Assembly (NCBI RefSeq): GCF_019977395.1 | Contig: NZ_AP024660.1 | Span: 2,852,001 to 2,916,000 of the forward strand | Length of the DNA: 64,000 nt | Reading direction: 5' to 3' | From: Arthrobacter sp. NicSoilC5 | GTDB lineage: Bacteria > Actinomycetota > Actinomycetes > Actinomycetales > Micrococcaceae | Shown: piece after piece, positions 55,015 through 63,468 of the stretch | Layout: every line of letters starts with the position of its first letter | How positions within the stretch are numbered: position 1 is the stretch's first letter | Translations under genes and position numbers: made by a program | Notes under the pieces: generated by a model | What the model saw: only the letters and a program-made list of their open reading frames with translations | Databases searched by the model: none | Told to the model about the DNA's origin: nothing

Positions 55015-56367
55015 TCAGAAGGAGCCCAGGACCATCCAACGGTCGGACCGGGCGCGCACGCCCAGCGTGAGTGCCCGCGCGGCCATGTATCCCACACCAA
55101 AGGCGGCCCACAGCCAGCCCAGCCCTGCGGCGCCGGTGGCACCGGAGAATGCCACCCAGGCCAGCAGCGGCACGTAGATGGCGATGTTCACCAGCCCGGC
55201 GAGGGCGAGGTACCGGGCGTCGCCCGCGCCGATCAGCACCCCGTCCAGGACGAAGACGTAACCCGCGATGGGCTGCCCGGCAGCCAGGACCCAGAGGGCG
55301 ACCGTGAGCGCCGACTGCACCTGGGGATCCGGGGTGAACAGGGCTCCTGCCCAAGGGGCAACCACGGCCAGCAGCAGGCCGGTCACCACGCCGAACCCCG
55401 CGCCCCATCTGATCATGGTGCCGGTCAGAAGCCTGGCCCTGCCGGCATTCGAAGCACCCAGCTCCTTCCCGATGAGCGCCTGCGCGGCGATGGCCAGGGC
55501 ATCCAGGGCGAACGCCAGGAAGGAAAAAATGGTCATGGCCAGCTGGTGGGCGGCGAGGTTGACCTCACCCTGGGCCGTCACCACCAGCACCGTGGCCAGG
55601 ATGGCTGCCCGCAGGCTGAGCGTGCGCAGCATGAGCCAGGATCCGACGCGGGTCATGCTGCGGATCCCCCGCCAGCTGGGCAGCAGGCTTACGCCGTGGC
55701 GGACGGCGTTCCGGCGCACCATCACCACATAGACCGCGGCCATGGCCCACTGGGCCACGCTGGTGCCGATCGCCGAGCCTGCCACGGACAAGCCCAGGCC
55801 ATAGACCAGCCACAGGTTCAACACAATGTTCACGCCGAATCCGGCCGTCGCCACCACCAGCGGAGTCCGGGTGTCCTGCAGCCCCCGCAGCACGCCGGTG
55901 CCGGCGAAGATCAGCAGCATCGCCACCAGGCCCGGCATGGACCAGCGGAAATAGTCGACGGCAAACGTGCGGGCACTGCCCTCCGCGCCCAGCAGGTCGA
56001 TGAGCGGTTCGGCCGCGGCGAACCCGGCCACCGCCAGCAGTACGCCGAGGAGGGCTGCCAGCCACACGCCGTCGCGCCCCGCGGCCAGCGCCTTGCCCAG
56101 CTGCCCTTCGCCGATGGCGCGGGCCACGGCGGGTGTCGTGGAGTAGGCCAGGAAGACCATTAGTCCGACGGCGGTCTGCAGCACGGCCGATGCCAGCCCC
56201 ACCCCCGCGAGCTGGGCGACGCCGAGATGCCCCACGATGGCAGAGTCCGCCAGCAGGAAAAGGGGTTCAGCCACCAGCGCCCCGAAGGCAGGGACGGCGA
56301 GGCGGAGAATTTCGCGGGCGGGGGCCCGGGTGCCGGCCGCGGCGGCAAGGGCAGGTTGTTGGGGCAC
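55015..56367 (-). CDS. MATE family efflux transporter (DinF-like)
   Basis: This 450-residue protein has twelve membrane helices in two halves of the MATE fold: AEPLFLLADSAIVGHLGVAQLAGVGLAS in the first, and AFALDALAIAAQALIGKELGA in the second. This is the DinF subgroup pattern. It exports drugs or metabolites by cation antiport. The start is GTG 56367. Confidence 0.88.
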   Translation of the reverse strand: MPQQPALAAAAGTRAPAREILRLAVPAFGALVAEPLFLLADSAIVGHLGVAQLAGVGLASAVLQTAVGLMVFLAYSTTPAVARAIGEGQLGKALAAGRDGVWLAALLGVLLAVAGFAAAEPLIDLLGAEGSARTFAVDYFRWSMPGLVAMLLIFAGTGVLRGLQDTRTPLVVATAGFGVNIVLNLWLVYGLGLSVAGSAIGTSVAQWAMAAVYVVMVRRNAVRHGVSLLPSWRGIRSMTRVGSWLMLRTLSLRAAILATVLVVTAQGEVNLAAHQLAMTIFSFLAFALDALAIAAQALIGKELGASNAGRARLLTGTMIRWGAGFGVVTGLLLAVVAPWAGALFTPDPQVQSALTVALWVLAAGQPIAGYVFVLDGVLIGAGDARYLALAGLVNIAIYVPLLAWVAFSGATGAAGLGWLWAAFGVGYMAARALTLGVRARSDRWMVLGSF

Positions 56368-56436
56368 GCTGCCAGCTTAACCGCGCCTGCCGGCCGGACC
56401 GCCTCCGGCATGACAAATCCCACAACCAGGGCAACT

Positions 56437-56454
56437 TAGTTGACACTTCAACTA
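56437..56454. promoter_or_regulatory. MarR-type operator upstream of doxX
   Basis: TAGTTGA (56437-56443) and TCAACTA (56448-56454) are perfect inverted arms around CACT, overlapping the -10-like TATATAT just before the doxX start. This spacing is typical of MarR-family operators, but no MarR gene is in the window. Confidence 0.6.
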
Positions 56455-56476
56455 TATATCGGGAACAGTGGAAGGC

Positions 56477-56914
56477 ATGAACAAGCAAGCACTGACCACT
56501 ACTGCCCTTGCCGCCCTCCGCATCATCCTTGGTTTTCTCTTCGCAGCCCACGGCTGGCAGAAGTTCAACGAATGGACCATCGCCGGCACCCAGGCTTCCT
56601 TCGCCAAGATGGGCGTTCCGGCCGCCGACGTCATGGCGCCCGCCATTGCGGTCCTGGAACTTGCCGGCGGTATTGCCCTGATCCTGGGGATCCTCACCCG
56701 CGTGGTGGCCGCCCTCCTCGTCCTGGACATGCTGGGCGCCCTGTTCCTGGTGCACGCGCCTGCCGGCGTGTTCGCGGCAAACGGAGGCTACGAACTCGTG
56801 CTGCTTCTGGCTGCGGCATCCTTCGCCCTGGCCCTCACCGGAGCCGGCAGGCTTTCCCTGGACCGCGCCCTCTTCGGCCGCCGCCCGGAGTCCCGCCTGG
56901 CGGTCCTCGCCTAA
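56477..56914 (+). CDS. DoxX family membrane protein
   Basis: This 145-residue protein has four membrane helices with the DoxX pattern ALRIILGFLFAAHGWQKFNEW, LELAGGIALILGILTRVVA and GGYELVLLLAAASFALALTG. DoxX proteins work in thiol or quinone redox homeostasis in several actinobacteria. ATG 56477 is used, but a GTG at 56468 next to the -10 region could give a leaderless start. A MarR-type palindrome overlaps the promoter. Confidence 0.85.
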   Translation: MNKQALTTTALAALRIILGFLFAAHGWQKFNEWTIAGTQASFAKMGVPAADVMAPAIAVLELAGGIALILGILTRVVAALLVLDMLGALFLVHAPAGVFAANGGYELVLLLAAASFALALTGAGRLSLDRALFGRRPESRLAVLA

Positions 56915-56933
56915 CGGCTCCTGCATGACCGAA

Positions 56934-56979
56934 CGACGGCGGCAAGGCACCCACGGTGCCCTGCCGCCGTCGGACTTTT
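56934..56979 (+). terminator. Intrinsic terminator after doxX
   Basis: Arms 56934-56951 and 56955-56972 (18 bases, one mismatch, loop CAC) form a strong stem followed by GACTTTTAA, placed between doxX and the thioesterase gene. Confidence 0.82.
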
Positions 56980-57046
56980 AAGCTGCGCCTTGGCTTTGTT
57001 GCAGCGCCAACCGGCCGGTAACCGGGGCCGCCAGTAGGATCGCAGC

Positions 57047-58063
57047 ATGACTGAGTCCGGCCGTCCCAACTCCGTAACCCTCCGCTTCCTCGCCGCTCCC
57101 ACCGACGTGGGGCACAGCGGCTCGGTGGATGCCGGCACGGTGCTCGAGTGGGTGGACAAGGCCGCCTACGCCGCAGCGGTGGGATGGGCCAAGTCCTACT
57201 GCGTGACTGCCTACGTGGGAAACATCCACTTCGCCGACCCCGTCAACAGCGGGGACATGGTGGAGGTGGAAGCGACCATCGTCTATACGGGCCGGTCCTC
57301 CATGCACATCCACACGGTGGTCTCTTCCGGGGATCCGAAAGGCGGGCCGGCCACAATGCGCAGCCAGTGCATGGTGATCTTCGTGGCGGTCGGGGCGGAC
57401 GGCAAGCCCATCCCGGTGCAGCAGTTCGAACCCGCCACCCCTGCCGAGATCGAACAACGCGACCACGCACTGGCCCGGATCAAGGTCCGCGAGCAGATTG
57501 TGGAAGCCATGAACCGGCAGGAATATACGGACGCCGGTACGGCCGAACGCGTAACGCTGCGCTTCATGGCCGCCCCTACCGATGTGAACTGGGGCGGCAA
57601 GGTGCACGGCGGCATCGTTATGAAGTGGATCGACGAAGCCGCGTACGTCTGCGCGTCCCGGTACTGCGGCCGGGACACCGTGGCGGTCTTCTCCGGCGGC
57701 GTGCGCTTCTACCGGCCCCTGCTGATTGGCCATGTTGTGGAGGTGGAGGCGAGGCTGGTCTACACGGGGACCAAGGGCATGCACATCGCGGTCCACGTCC
57801 GTTCCGGCGATCCAAAGGGCCGGGAGTTGAACCTCACCACCTATTGCCTCACCGTGATGGTGGCGCGCGACGACGAAGGCAACTCAGTGCCCGTCCCGGC
57901 ATGGGTGCCGGTCAGCGAGGAAGACAAGCGGCTCCACGCCCACGCCCGCGAACTCCTCGAGATCCGGGGTACGGCCCCGGGGAACCGCCTGCCGAACCAT
58001 CTTCTCGCCGCAGCGGGACCTGCCGGCAGCGCCGCCTCCCGCACCGGGAGCGAAGGCTCCTAG
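57047..58063 (+). CDS. Acyl-CoA thioesterase with two hotdog domains
   Basis: This 338-residue protein is an internal duplication of the acyl-CoA hydrolase hotdog domain (about 8-150 and 165-310). The second copy keeps the active pattern VNWGGKVHGGIVMKWIDEAAY. The first reads VGHSGSVDAGTVLEWVDKAAY and has lost the HGG motif, so it may be structural. The enzyme would hydrolyse acyl-CoA esters in the cytosol. ATG 57047 is used. The stop overlaps that of the convergent dnaB gene. Confidence 0.85.
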   Translation: MTESGRPNSVTLRFLAAPTDVGHSGSVDAGTVLEWVDKAAYAAAVGWAKSYCVTAYVGNIHFADPVNSGDMVEVEATIVYTGRSSMHIHTVVSSGDPKGGPATMRSQCMVIFVAVGADGKPIPVQQFEPATPAEIEQRDHALARIKVREQIVEAMNRQEYTDAGTAERVTLRFMAAPTDVNWGGKVHGGIVMKWIDEAAYVCASRYCGRDTVAVFSGGVRFYRPLLIGHVVEVEARLVYTGTKGMHIAVHVRSGDPKGRELNLTTYCLTVMVARDDEGNSVPVPAWVPVSEEDKRLHAHARELLEIRGTAPGNRLPNHLLAAAGPAGSAASRTGSEGS

Positions 58064-59445
58064 AAGCCGCCGCCACCGCCGGCGTCGCCCGCCATGTTGG
58101 CAAAGCGGGAGTAGTGGCCCTGGAACGCCACCACGATGTCCTTGGTGGGGCCGTTACGGTGCTTGGCCACCAGGATGTCCGCCTCCCCGGCGCGGGGTGA
58201 TTCCTTGTCATACACGTCTTCGCGGTGGAGCAGGATGACCATGTCGGCATCCTGCTCGATGGAACCGGACTCACGGAGGTCCGACACCATGGGGCGCTTG
58301 TCCTGGCGCTGTTCCGATCCACGGTTCAGCTGGGACAGGGCGATCACGGGAACCTGGAGTTCCTTGGCGAGGAGCTTCAGCGCACGCGAGAACTCGGAAA
58401 CTTCCTGCTGGCGGGACTCCACCTTCTTACCCGAGCTCATGAGCTGCAGGTAGTCGAGAATAACCAGCTTGAGGTCATGCTGCTGCTTCAGGCGGCGGCA
58501 CTTGGCCCGGATTTCCATCAGGGACATGTTGGGGCTGTCATCGATGAACAGCGGGGCATCGTTCATTCGGCCCATGGTGGTGGCAATCTTGGACCACTGC
58601 TCGTCCTTGATGGTTCCCTTGCGGAGGTCCTGGAGCCCAATGGTGGCTTCGGCGGACAAAAGGCGCATGGCGATCTCGTTCCGGCCCATTTCCAGGGAGA
58701 ACATGACCGTGGAGAGGTTGTTCTTGATGGCCGCAGACCGGGCGAAGTCCAGGGCGAACGTTGACTTACCAACGGCGGGGCGTGCGGCGATGACGATCAT
58801 CTGTCCGGGGTGGAGTCCGTGGGTCAGCTCGTCGAGTTCGTAGAACCCGGTAGGGACACCGGTCATGCCCTCCCCGCGGTGGCCGGACGCCTCAATTTCG
58901 TCCACCGTGGACTCCATGACGTCCTTCAGCACCACGTAGTCCTCCGCGGTGCGGCGTTCAGCCACGGCGTAAACCTCCGCCTGGGCCTGGTTGACCAGGT
59001 CCTCCACCTCGCCGTCGGAGCCGTAGCCCAGCTGGACGATCTTGGTGCCGGCGTTCACCAGGCGGCGAAGCACCGCACGTTCAGCGACGATCTCGGCGTA
59101 GTAGCCGGCGTTGGCTGCAGTAGGCACGGTCTGGATGAGCTCGTGCAGGTAGGCAGGGCCGCCGATCCTGTTGATCTCGGCACGCTTGGTCAGTTCATCG
59201 GATACCGTAACCGCGTCCGCGGGCTCCCCGCGGCCATAGAGGTCGATAATGGCCTCGTAGATGGTCTCGTGCGCCGGGCGGTAGAAGTCCTGGCCGCGGA
59301 GGATTTCAACAACATCCGCGATGGCGTCCTTGGACAGCATCATGCCGCCAAGAACCGACTGTTCGGCGGCGATGTCCTGCGGCGGCTTCCGGCTCGCGTC
59401 CGATCCACGGGTTGCCTCAACAGGGTCCAGATGCGCGATTGACAA
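58060..59445 (-). CDS. dnaB: Replicative DNA helicase DnaB
   Basis: DnaB (461 residues) has the N-terminal primase-interacting domain (AAEQSVLGGMMLSKDAIADV) and RecA-like helicase domain with Walker A ARPAVGKST (221-229). Walker B is LVILDYLQLM, and ALSQLNRGSEQRQDKRPMVSDLRESGSIEQDAD is the conserved H3/H4 region. No intein is present. The start is a TTG at 59443-59445, with GGAGGA upstream. It is followed upstream by a gap with many DnaA-box-like sequences. Confidence 0.95.
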   Translation of the reverse strand: MSIAHLDPVEATRGSDASRKPPQDIAAEQSVLGGMMLSKDAIADVVEILRGQDFYRPAHETIYEAIIDLYGRGEPADAVTVSDELTKRAEINRIGGPAYLHELIQTVPTAANAGYYAEIVAERAVLRRLVNAGTKIVQLGYGSDGEVEDLVNQAQAEVYAVAERRTAEDYVVLKDVMESTVDEIEASGHRGEGMTGVPTGFYELDELTHGLHPGQMIVIAARPAVGKSTFALDFARSAAIKNNLSTVMFSLEMGRNEIAMRLLSAEATIGLQDLRKGTIKDEQWSKIATTMGRMNDAPLFIDDSPNMSLMEIRAKCRRLKQQHDLKLVILDYLQLMSSGKKVESRQQEVSEFSRALKLLAKELQVPVIALSQLNRGSEQRQDKRPMVSDLRESGSIEQDADMVILLHREDVYDKESPRAGEADILVAKHRNGPTKDIVVAFQGHYSRFANMAGDAGGGGGF

Positions 59446-59593
59446 AGCTGCCGTCCTCCATTTGTACCGGGCGTGCGGCCCGGTGGTCCATCCTGTTCAC
59501 GGCCTCCGACAACCGGATCCGCCACCCATCCAGGTCTACCCGCAGGCCCTGACAATCAAGCTCCGGGGTCCGGAAACCAGCTCCGGGCCGGAG

Positions 59594-60063
59594 TTATCCC
59601 CAATATCCACAGCTTTTCCACAGAGAGACGTGGGAGGCGGCGCGAAGAGCCCCGAAAACCGAACAAGGGGACCCTGTTTCGACTGTGGAGAACAGGTACC
59701 CCGCTACGCTAGCCGCCACGGCGCCACCCGCAAAGCCAGCATGCCGCAGGCCCTGTGGATAACCTGTGCAGTATGCGGCATAGCTTGTGCACAGCCTGTG
59801 GGGAACTCTGTGGACACAAAACTTTTTTGGCCCACTTTCAGCCTCTGACCTGCAGAAACAGGAGGGCTTGCTTGTGGAGTAAATATTTCCTCCAAGGAAT
59901 TTCATCCACAGGCGCTGAAGGGGATGTGCAGCGGCAGGAGGGCTGCAGGGTCCCCGGAGCGTCCCTCTCCGCAGGCCCGTGGTGCTCCTCATATTCCGTA
60001 CCGGAAGTTTGACTGCCACGCGCCCGGCCCTGTATGCGCACACGTGAATATTGCTGTGGATAA
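59594..60063. other. Cluster of DnaA-box-like 9-mers in a 643-base gene-free region
   Basis: The gap 59446-60088 holds no supported gene. It contains two perfect DnaA boxes as TGTGGATAA (59754-59762 and 60055-60063). Close variants are TTATCCCCA (59594), ATATCCACA (59603), TTTTCCACA (59614), TGTGGAGAA (59684), TTGTGCACA (59785), TGTGGGGAA (59797), TGTGGACAC (59809), TGTGGAGTA (59873) and TCATCCACA (59902). Boxes occur on both strands with A/T-rich stretches between. It could bind DnaA to regulate dnaB or titrate the protein. No dnaA or dnaN is adjacent, so oriC itself is not claimed. Confidence 0.65.
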
Positions 60064-60088
60064 ACCCAATCTGGATTAAGCTCTACGT

Positions 60089-60406
60089 ATGGGCGATCTC
60101 CTGCTGGTGCTGTTGCCGGCGATAGCTTTAGTGGCGCTCATCTGGGGCATTGCCACCGCACTGCGGCCACGTGATGCGGGAACGTCGGAAGCCGACAAAT
60201 ACCAGCGCGAGCTTGCCGAGCGCTCGGCACGCCATTACGCAGCCCAGGTCCAGGCTGCCACCGCTGCCAGGGCCCGCCTGGCGGCGGCTACCCACCCCAG
60301 CCAGAACGCCCAGCAGCACAACCAGCAGCAGGAATATATCCGGGCGGCCGGCCAGCAAAGCAACCTCACCTGGCAACGGCCAGGAAGTACAAAGAACGGC
60401 TCATGA
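60089..60406 (+). CDS. Small single-helix membrane protein of unknown function
   Basis: This 105-residue protein has one N-terminal membrane helix (LLLVLLPAIALVALIWGIATAL), then a basic/acidic helical region (KYQRELAERSARHYAAQVQAATAARARL) and a Gln-rich tail. Its stop overlaps the next start (ATGA), so the two proteins are co-translated and may form a complex. Confidence 0.65.
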   Translation: MGDLLLVLLPAIALVALIWGIATALRPRDAGTSEADKYQRELAERSARHYAAQVQAATAARARLAAATHPSQNAQQHNQQQEYIRAAGQQSNLTWQRPGSTKNGS

Positions 60407-60975
60407 AAATGGAATCCCTTGTGGCCCCGGTCCTCATCCTGCTCGCGGTGATTGCGGGGGTCCTGGTGGCATACAGCGCCGCCCGCAGGCGCAAAGCAGC
60501 GCGCGGCGCCGCCCCGTCCCAGCCCGCCGCCACACCCCAGGAACTGGCCCGGACAGCTGCCGGGCGCCTGACGGAGGAACAGCACCGGCGGATCTACGCC
60601 CTGATCGCACAGGGCCAGGCCATGGCCGCCATCAAGCTCTACTACGAGGTCACCGGTGAAGGGCTGCGGGCCTCACGCGATGCGGTGGGCGCGTTGGCGG
60701 CCCACCCCCAGCCCTACGTGGGCAAGGAGCCCGCACCGGTCATCGAAGAGGACGACGACGAGCCGCAGCGGTTCCCGTACCGCTACCGGGCGATCGCCAG
60801 CAAAGGCGACGTGACCCGGGAAGTCAGCAGCAACATGCTCAATGACGAGATCTACGGAAGGATCCGCACGCTGGCCCGGAGCGGCGACACCGAGGCGGCG
60901 GCCACGGCGCTGACGCGGCACTCCGATATCTCGCTCAAGCAGGCACGGGAATTCATCGCCCTGCTGGACGACTAG
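60403..60975 (+). CDS. Membrane-anchored protein with L7/L12 C-terminal-like repeats
   Basis: This 190-residue protein has an N-terminal membrane helix (LVAPVLILLAVIAGVLVAYSA). Two related helical segments follow, HRRIYALIAQGQAMAAIKLYYEVTGEGLRASRDAV and GRIRTLARSGDTEAAATALTRHSDISLKQAREFI. The first resembles the ribosomal L7/L12 C-terminal helix pair. The function is unknown. It is coupled to the preceding gene and convergent with the flavin reductase, sharing stop-codon bases. Confidence 0.65.
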   Translation: MKMESLVAPVLILLAVIAGVLVAYSAARRRKAARGAAPSQPAATPQELARTAAGRLTEEQHRRIYALIAQGQAMAAIKLYYEVTGEGLRASRDAVGALAAHPQPYVGKEPAPVIEEDDDEPQRFPYRYRAIASKGDVTREVSSNMLNDEIYGRIRTLARSGDTEAAATALTRHSDISLKQAREFIALLDD

Positions 60976-61598
60976 CGGGATCCGGAAATACCGGCCAGCA
61001 ACTGCTCGAACGGGAGGGATTCCAGCGGGGCGGACTTCCGGCCCGGCTGAAGCCCCTCCAGCAGGCGGGTGAACTCCCCGGCAGCACGTTCGATCCGGTC
61101 CGCGAGGGATGCCCCGCCTTCCTCGGCGGTTCCCCAGTCCTGGGGCCCAGCGAAGACGCCGGTGGCCGCAATGATCGTCCGAAGGTAGCTGAACAGGGGC
61201 CGAAGAGCGTAGTCCAGGACCATCTGGTGCCGGTCCGTTCCACCGGTGGCACCCAGCAGGACGGCCTTGCCATCCAGCGACTTGGGATCCAGGACGTCGA
61301 TGAAGGACTTGAAGAGACCACTGTAGGAGGCGCTGAAGACCGGGGTCACGGCGATGATTCCGTCCGATGCCTCCACACCCGCGATGACGTCCGCCAGCCT
61401 CGGGGCGGCGTAGCCGGTGACGAAGTTGTTGGCGATGTCCACCGCAAGGTCGCGGAGCTCGACGACGTCCACGGCCACCTGGTAGCCGCCTGCCTCAAGC
61501 TGCCTCGCAGCAGCCGCTGAAAGCTGGTCGGCCAGCAGCCGGCTCGATGAGGGGACGCCAAGTCCTGCGGAGAGGACTGTGATGCGGCGGGTTTCCAT
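60972..61598 (-). CDS. NADPH-dependent FMN reductase family protein
   Basis: This 208-residue flavodoxin-like protein begins RRITVLSAGLGVPSSSRLLADQL (phosphate loop) and has GIIAVTPVFSASYSGLFKSFID and AVLLGATGGTDRHQMVLDYALRPLF. It matches the NADPH-dependent FMN reductase group found in actinobacteria (CE1759-like). ATG 61598 follows AGGAGAA. A small palindrome ATGC-GTTT-GCAT (61633-61644) lies upstream. The family supplies reduced flavin. Confidence 0.85.
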   Translation of the reverse strand: METRRITVLSAGLGVPSSSRLLADQLSAAAARQLEAGGYQVAVDVVELRDLAVDIANNFVTGYAAPRLADVIAGVEASDGIIAVTPVFSASYSGLFKSFIDVLDPKSLDGKAVLLGATGGTDRHQMVLDYALRPLFSYLRTIIAATGVFAGPQDWGTAEEGGASLADRIERAAGEFTRLLEGLQPGRKSAPLESLPFEQLLAGISGSR

Positions 61599-61703
61599 GG
61601 CATTCTCCTGGTGCTCGTTCAAATCATCATACATGCGTTTGCATCTATACCGTTGAACTGCCGCAGGTGGCGGAGTATTCCCGGAGGTTCTGCGGGACCC
61701 TGA

Positions 61704-62552
61704 TCAGAGCAGGACGGTTCCCTGGATGCACGTGGTCGATTCGCCGCCCACCCAGATGTCCCCGCCCTCAGCGCTCACATGGATGCGCCCGGCCCGGCCC
61801 AGCACGGTCCCCTGCGAAGCCACGTACTGCTCCGGCGCCCTGCCGGTTCCCATCAGCCATTGGGCTGCACCGGCATTGAAGCTGCCGGTGACGGGGTCCT
61901 CCGCCATCGCGTCACCGGGCAGGAACGTGCGCACCTCAAAGTCGGCGCCGGTGCCGGGAGCATGCGGCCCTATGACGCCGATCTTCAGGTCGCCCATGGC
62001 TGCGTGGTCCGGTTCCAGGGCCAGCACCTGCCCGGCGGACTGCAGCAGGACACCGATCCATTCCGGCCCGTTCACCAGCCAGCACGCGTCGACGATGTCG
62101 CCGGGGGCCACCCGCAGCGCCGCTGCCAGCTGCCGGCGGACGGGCTCCTCCACGGGGCCGGATCGCGTCAGGGGCGGCGCGGCGAAAGCCAGCCTCCCGC
62201 CGTCGCGCTTGATCCGGACAAGCCCCGCCGCGCATTCCTGCACCACGCAGCCGTCGGACTTCGGCACCCCTCCGCTTTCCAGCCAGGTATGGGCAGAGCC
62301 CAGAGTCGGGTGGCCCGCAAACGGGAACTCCTCGCTCCCGGTGAAAATCCTGACCCGGTAATCGGCGCGGGGATCCCGGGGAGGCAACAGGAAGGTGGTT
62401 TCCGAGAGGTTGGTCCAGTTGGCGAAATGCTGCATGGTCGCCGCGTCCAGGCCTTGGGCATCAAGCACGACGGCGAGCGGGTTGCCACGGTAGGCCAGTC
62501 CGGCGAAAACATCCACTTGGTGGAAGGGGCGGGGGCGGGGGTTCGGGTTCAC
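61704..62552 (-). CDS. PhzF family isomerase
   Basis: This 282-residue protein has the PhzF/DapF-like fold with the general-acid residue Glu51 in NLSETTFLLPP, the GHPTLG motif and EDPVTGSFNAGAAQWL, all conserved in the family. Most members are of unknown substrate, and no phenazine genes are near. The start is GTG 62552. Confidence 0.87.
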   Translation of the reverse strand: MNPNPRPRPFHQVDVFAGLAYRGNPLAVVLDAQGLDAATMQHFANWTNLSETTFLLPPRDPRADYRVRIFTGSEEFPFAGHPTLGSAHTWLESGGVPKSDGCVVQECAAGLVRIKRDGGRLAFAAPPLTRSGPVEEPVRRQLAAALRVAPGDIVDACWLVNGPEWIGVLLQSAGQVLALEPDHAAMGDLKIGVIGPHAPGTGADFEVRTFLPGDAMAEDPVTGSFNAGAAQWLMGTGRAPEQYVASQGTVLGRAGRIHVSAEGGDIWVGGESTTCIQGTVLL

Positions 62553-62578
62553 CGGAGCAGGCTACCACCGCACAAACG

Positions 62579-62616
62579 AAAGACCCCCGCCGCCGGAGTC
62601 CGGCGACGGGGGTCGT
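62579..62616 (-). terminator. Terminator after rplI
   Basis: Arms 62582-62597 and 62599-62614 are inverted copies with one mismatch, giving a long GC stem. On the minus strand this is followed by CTTTCGTTTG, a T-rich run. It ends the ssb-rpsR-rplI transcript. Confidence 0.8.
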
Positions 62617-62633
62617 GACGTGGAGTGGGGAAA

Positions 62634-63086
62634 TTACTTTCCTGCCACCACGTCCAGTTCGATCACAGCGGCAACGTCAGCGTGGAGGCGGACGTTGGCC
62701 TGGTAGGAACCGACCGACTTGATGTGTGCGGGCAGTTCAACCTTGCGCTTGTCGATCTTGCCAAGGCCAGCGGCCTCAACAGCGTCGGCGACGTCGCCCT
62801 GCTTGACGGTGCCGAACAGACGGCCGGACTCGCCGGCCTTGACGACCAGCTTGACCGGCTTGGCGGACAGTGCAGCGGCCTGCTTCTGAGCATCTTCCAG
62901 GGAAGCGTGCTCGCGGGCGGCGCGGGCAGCCTTGATGGACTCAACCTGCTTCTCGCCACCCTTCGACCAGGTCAGGGCGAAGTTGCGGGGCAGCAGGTAG
63001 TTACGTGCGTAACCGTCCTTGACCTCGACAACATCGCCGGCAGCACCGAGACCGGTGACTTCGTGGGTCAGAATGAGCTTTGCCAT
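62634..63086 (-). CDS. rplI: 50S ribosomal protein L9
   Basis: L9 (150 residues) begins [33 protein letters not shown], the standard L9 signature. A long connecting helix and the C-terminal RNA-binding domain ([19 protein letters not shown]) follow. It binds 23S rRNA at the L1 stalk base. It lies 17 bases after rpsR, and a terminator follows. Confidence 0.97.
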   Translation of the reverse strand: MAKLILTHEVTGLGAAGDVVEVKDGYARNYLLPRNFALTWSKGGEKQVESIKAARAAREHASLEDAQKQAAALSAKPVKLVVKAGESGRLFGTVKQGDVADAVEAAGLGKIDKRKVELPAHIKSVGSYQANVRLHADVAAVIELDVVAGK

Positions 63087-63103
63087 GTTAGTTAATCCCT
63101 TCC

Positions 63104-63343
63104 TTAGCCGCGGCCAGCGCCGGAGTAAGGCAGCAGAGCAACTTCGCGGGCGTTCTTGATTGCCTGGGCGATCTTGCGCTGTTCCTGCACCGTGACGCCA
63201 GTGACGCGACGGGCGCGGATCTTTCCGCGGTCGGAGATGAACTTGCGCAGCAATGCTACGTCCTTGTAGTCGATGACAGTGATGTCAGCGGCCTTCAAGG
63301 GGTTGGACTTTGGTTTGGGCTTACGGAGTTCAGCCTTAGCCAT
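63104..63343 (-). CDS. rpsR: 30S ribosomal protein S18
   Basis: S18 (79 residues) has the conserved [43 protein letters not shown] region that contacts 16S rRNA and S6. The N-terminus has no cysteine pairs, so it is the zinc-free form. It lies between ssb and rplI as in other actinobacteria. Confidence 0.97.
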   Translation of the reverse strand: MAKAELRKPKPKSNPLKAADITVIDYKDVALLRKFISDRGKIRARRVTGVTVQEQRKIAQAIKNAREVALLPYSGAGRG

Positions 63344-63468
63344 CGTGGAGCTCCTATTCTAGGGAGCCCGTGGATATTGATCCACGGGATGGTGGTGGTC
63401 CGACGGCGGCAGTGCCTTGGGTGCGTGGCGCACCCGGGCAGTCCCGGCGCCGGGCCGTTATTTGGGTT

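Noticed and set aside
58060..59445. Intein in dnaB
   Set aside because: The protein is 461 residues and the Walker and H4 motifs are uninterrupted.
59446..60088. The chromosomal origin oriC
   Set aside because: DnaA boxes are abundant, but dnaA, dnaN, rnpA and rpmH are not adjacent, so the locus is reported only as a DnaA-box cluster.
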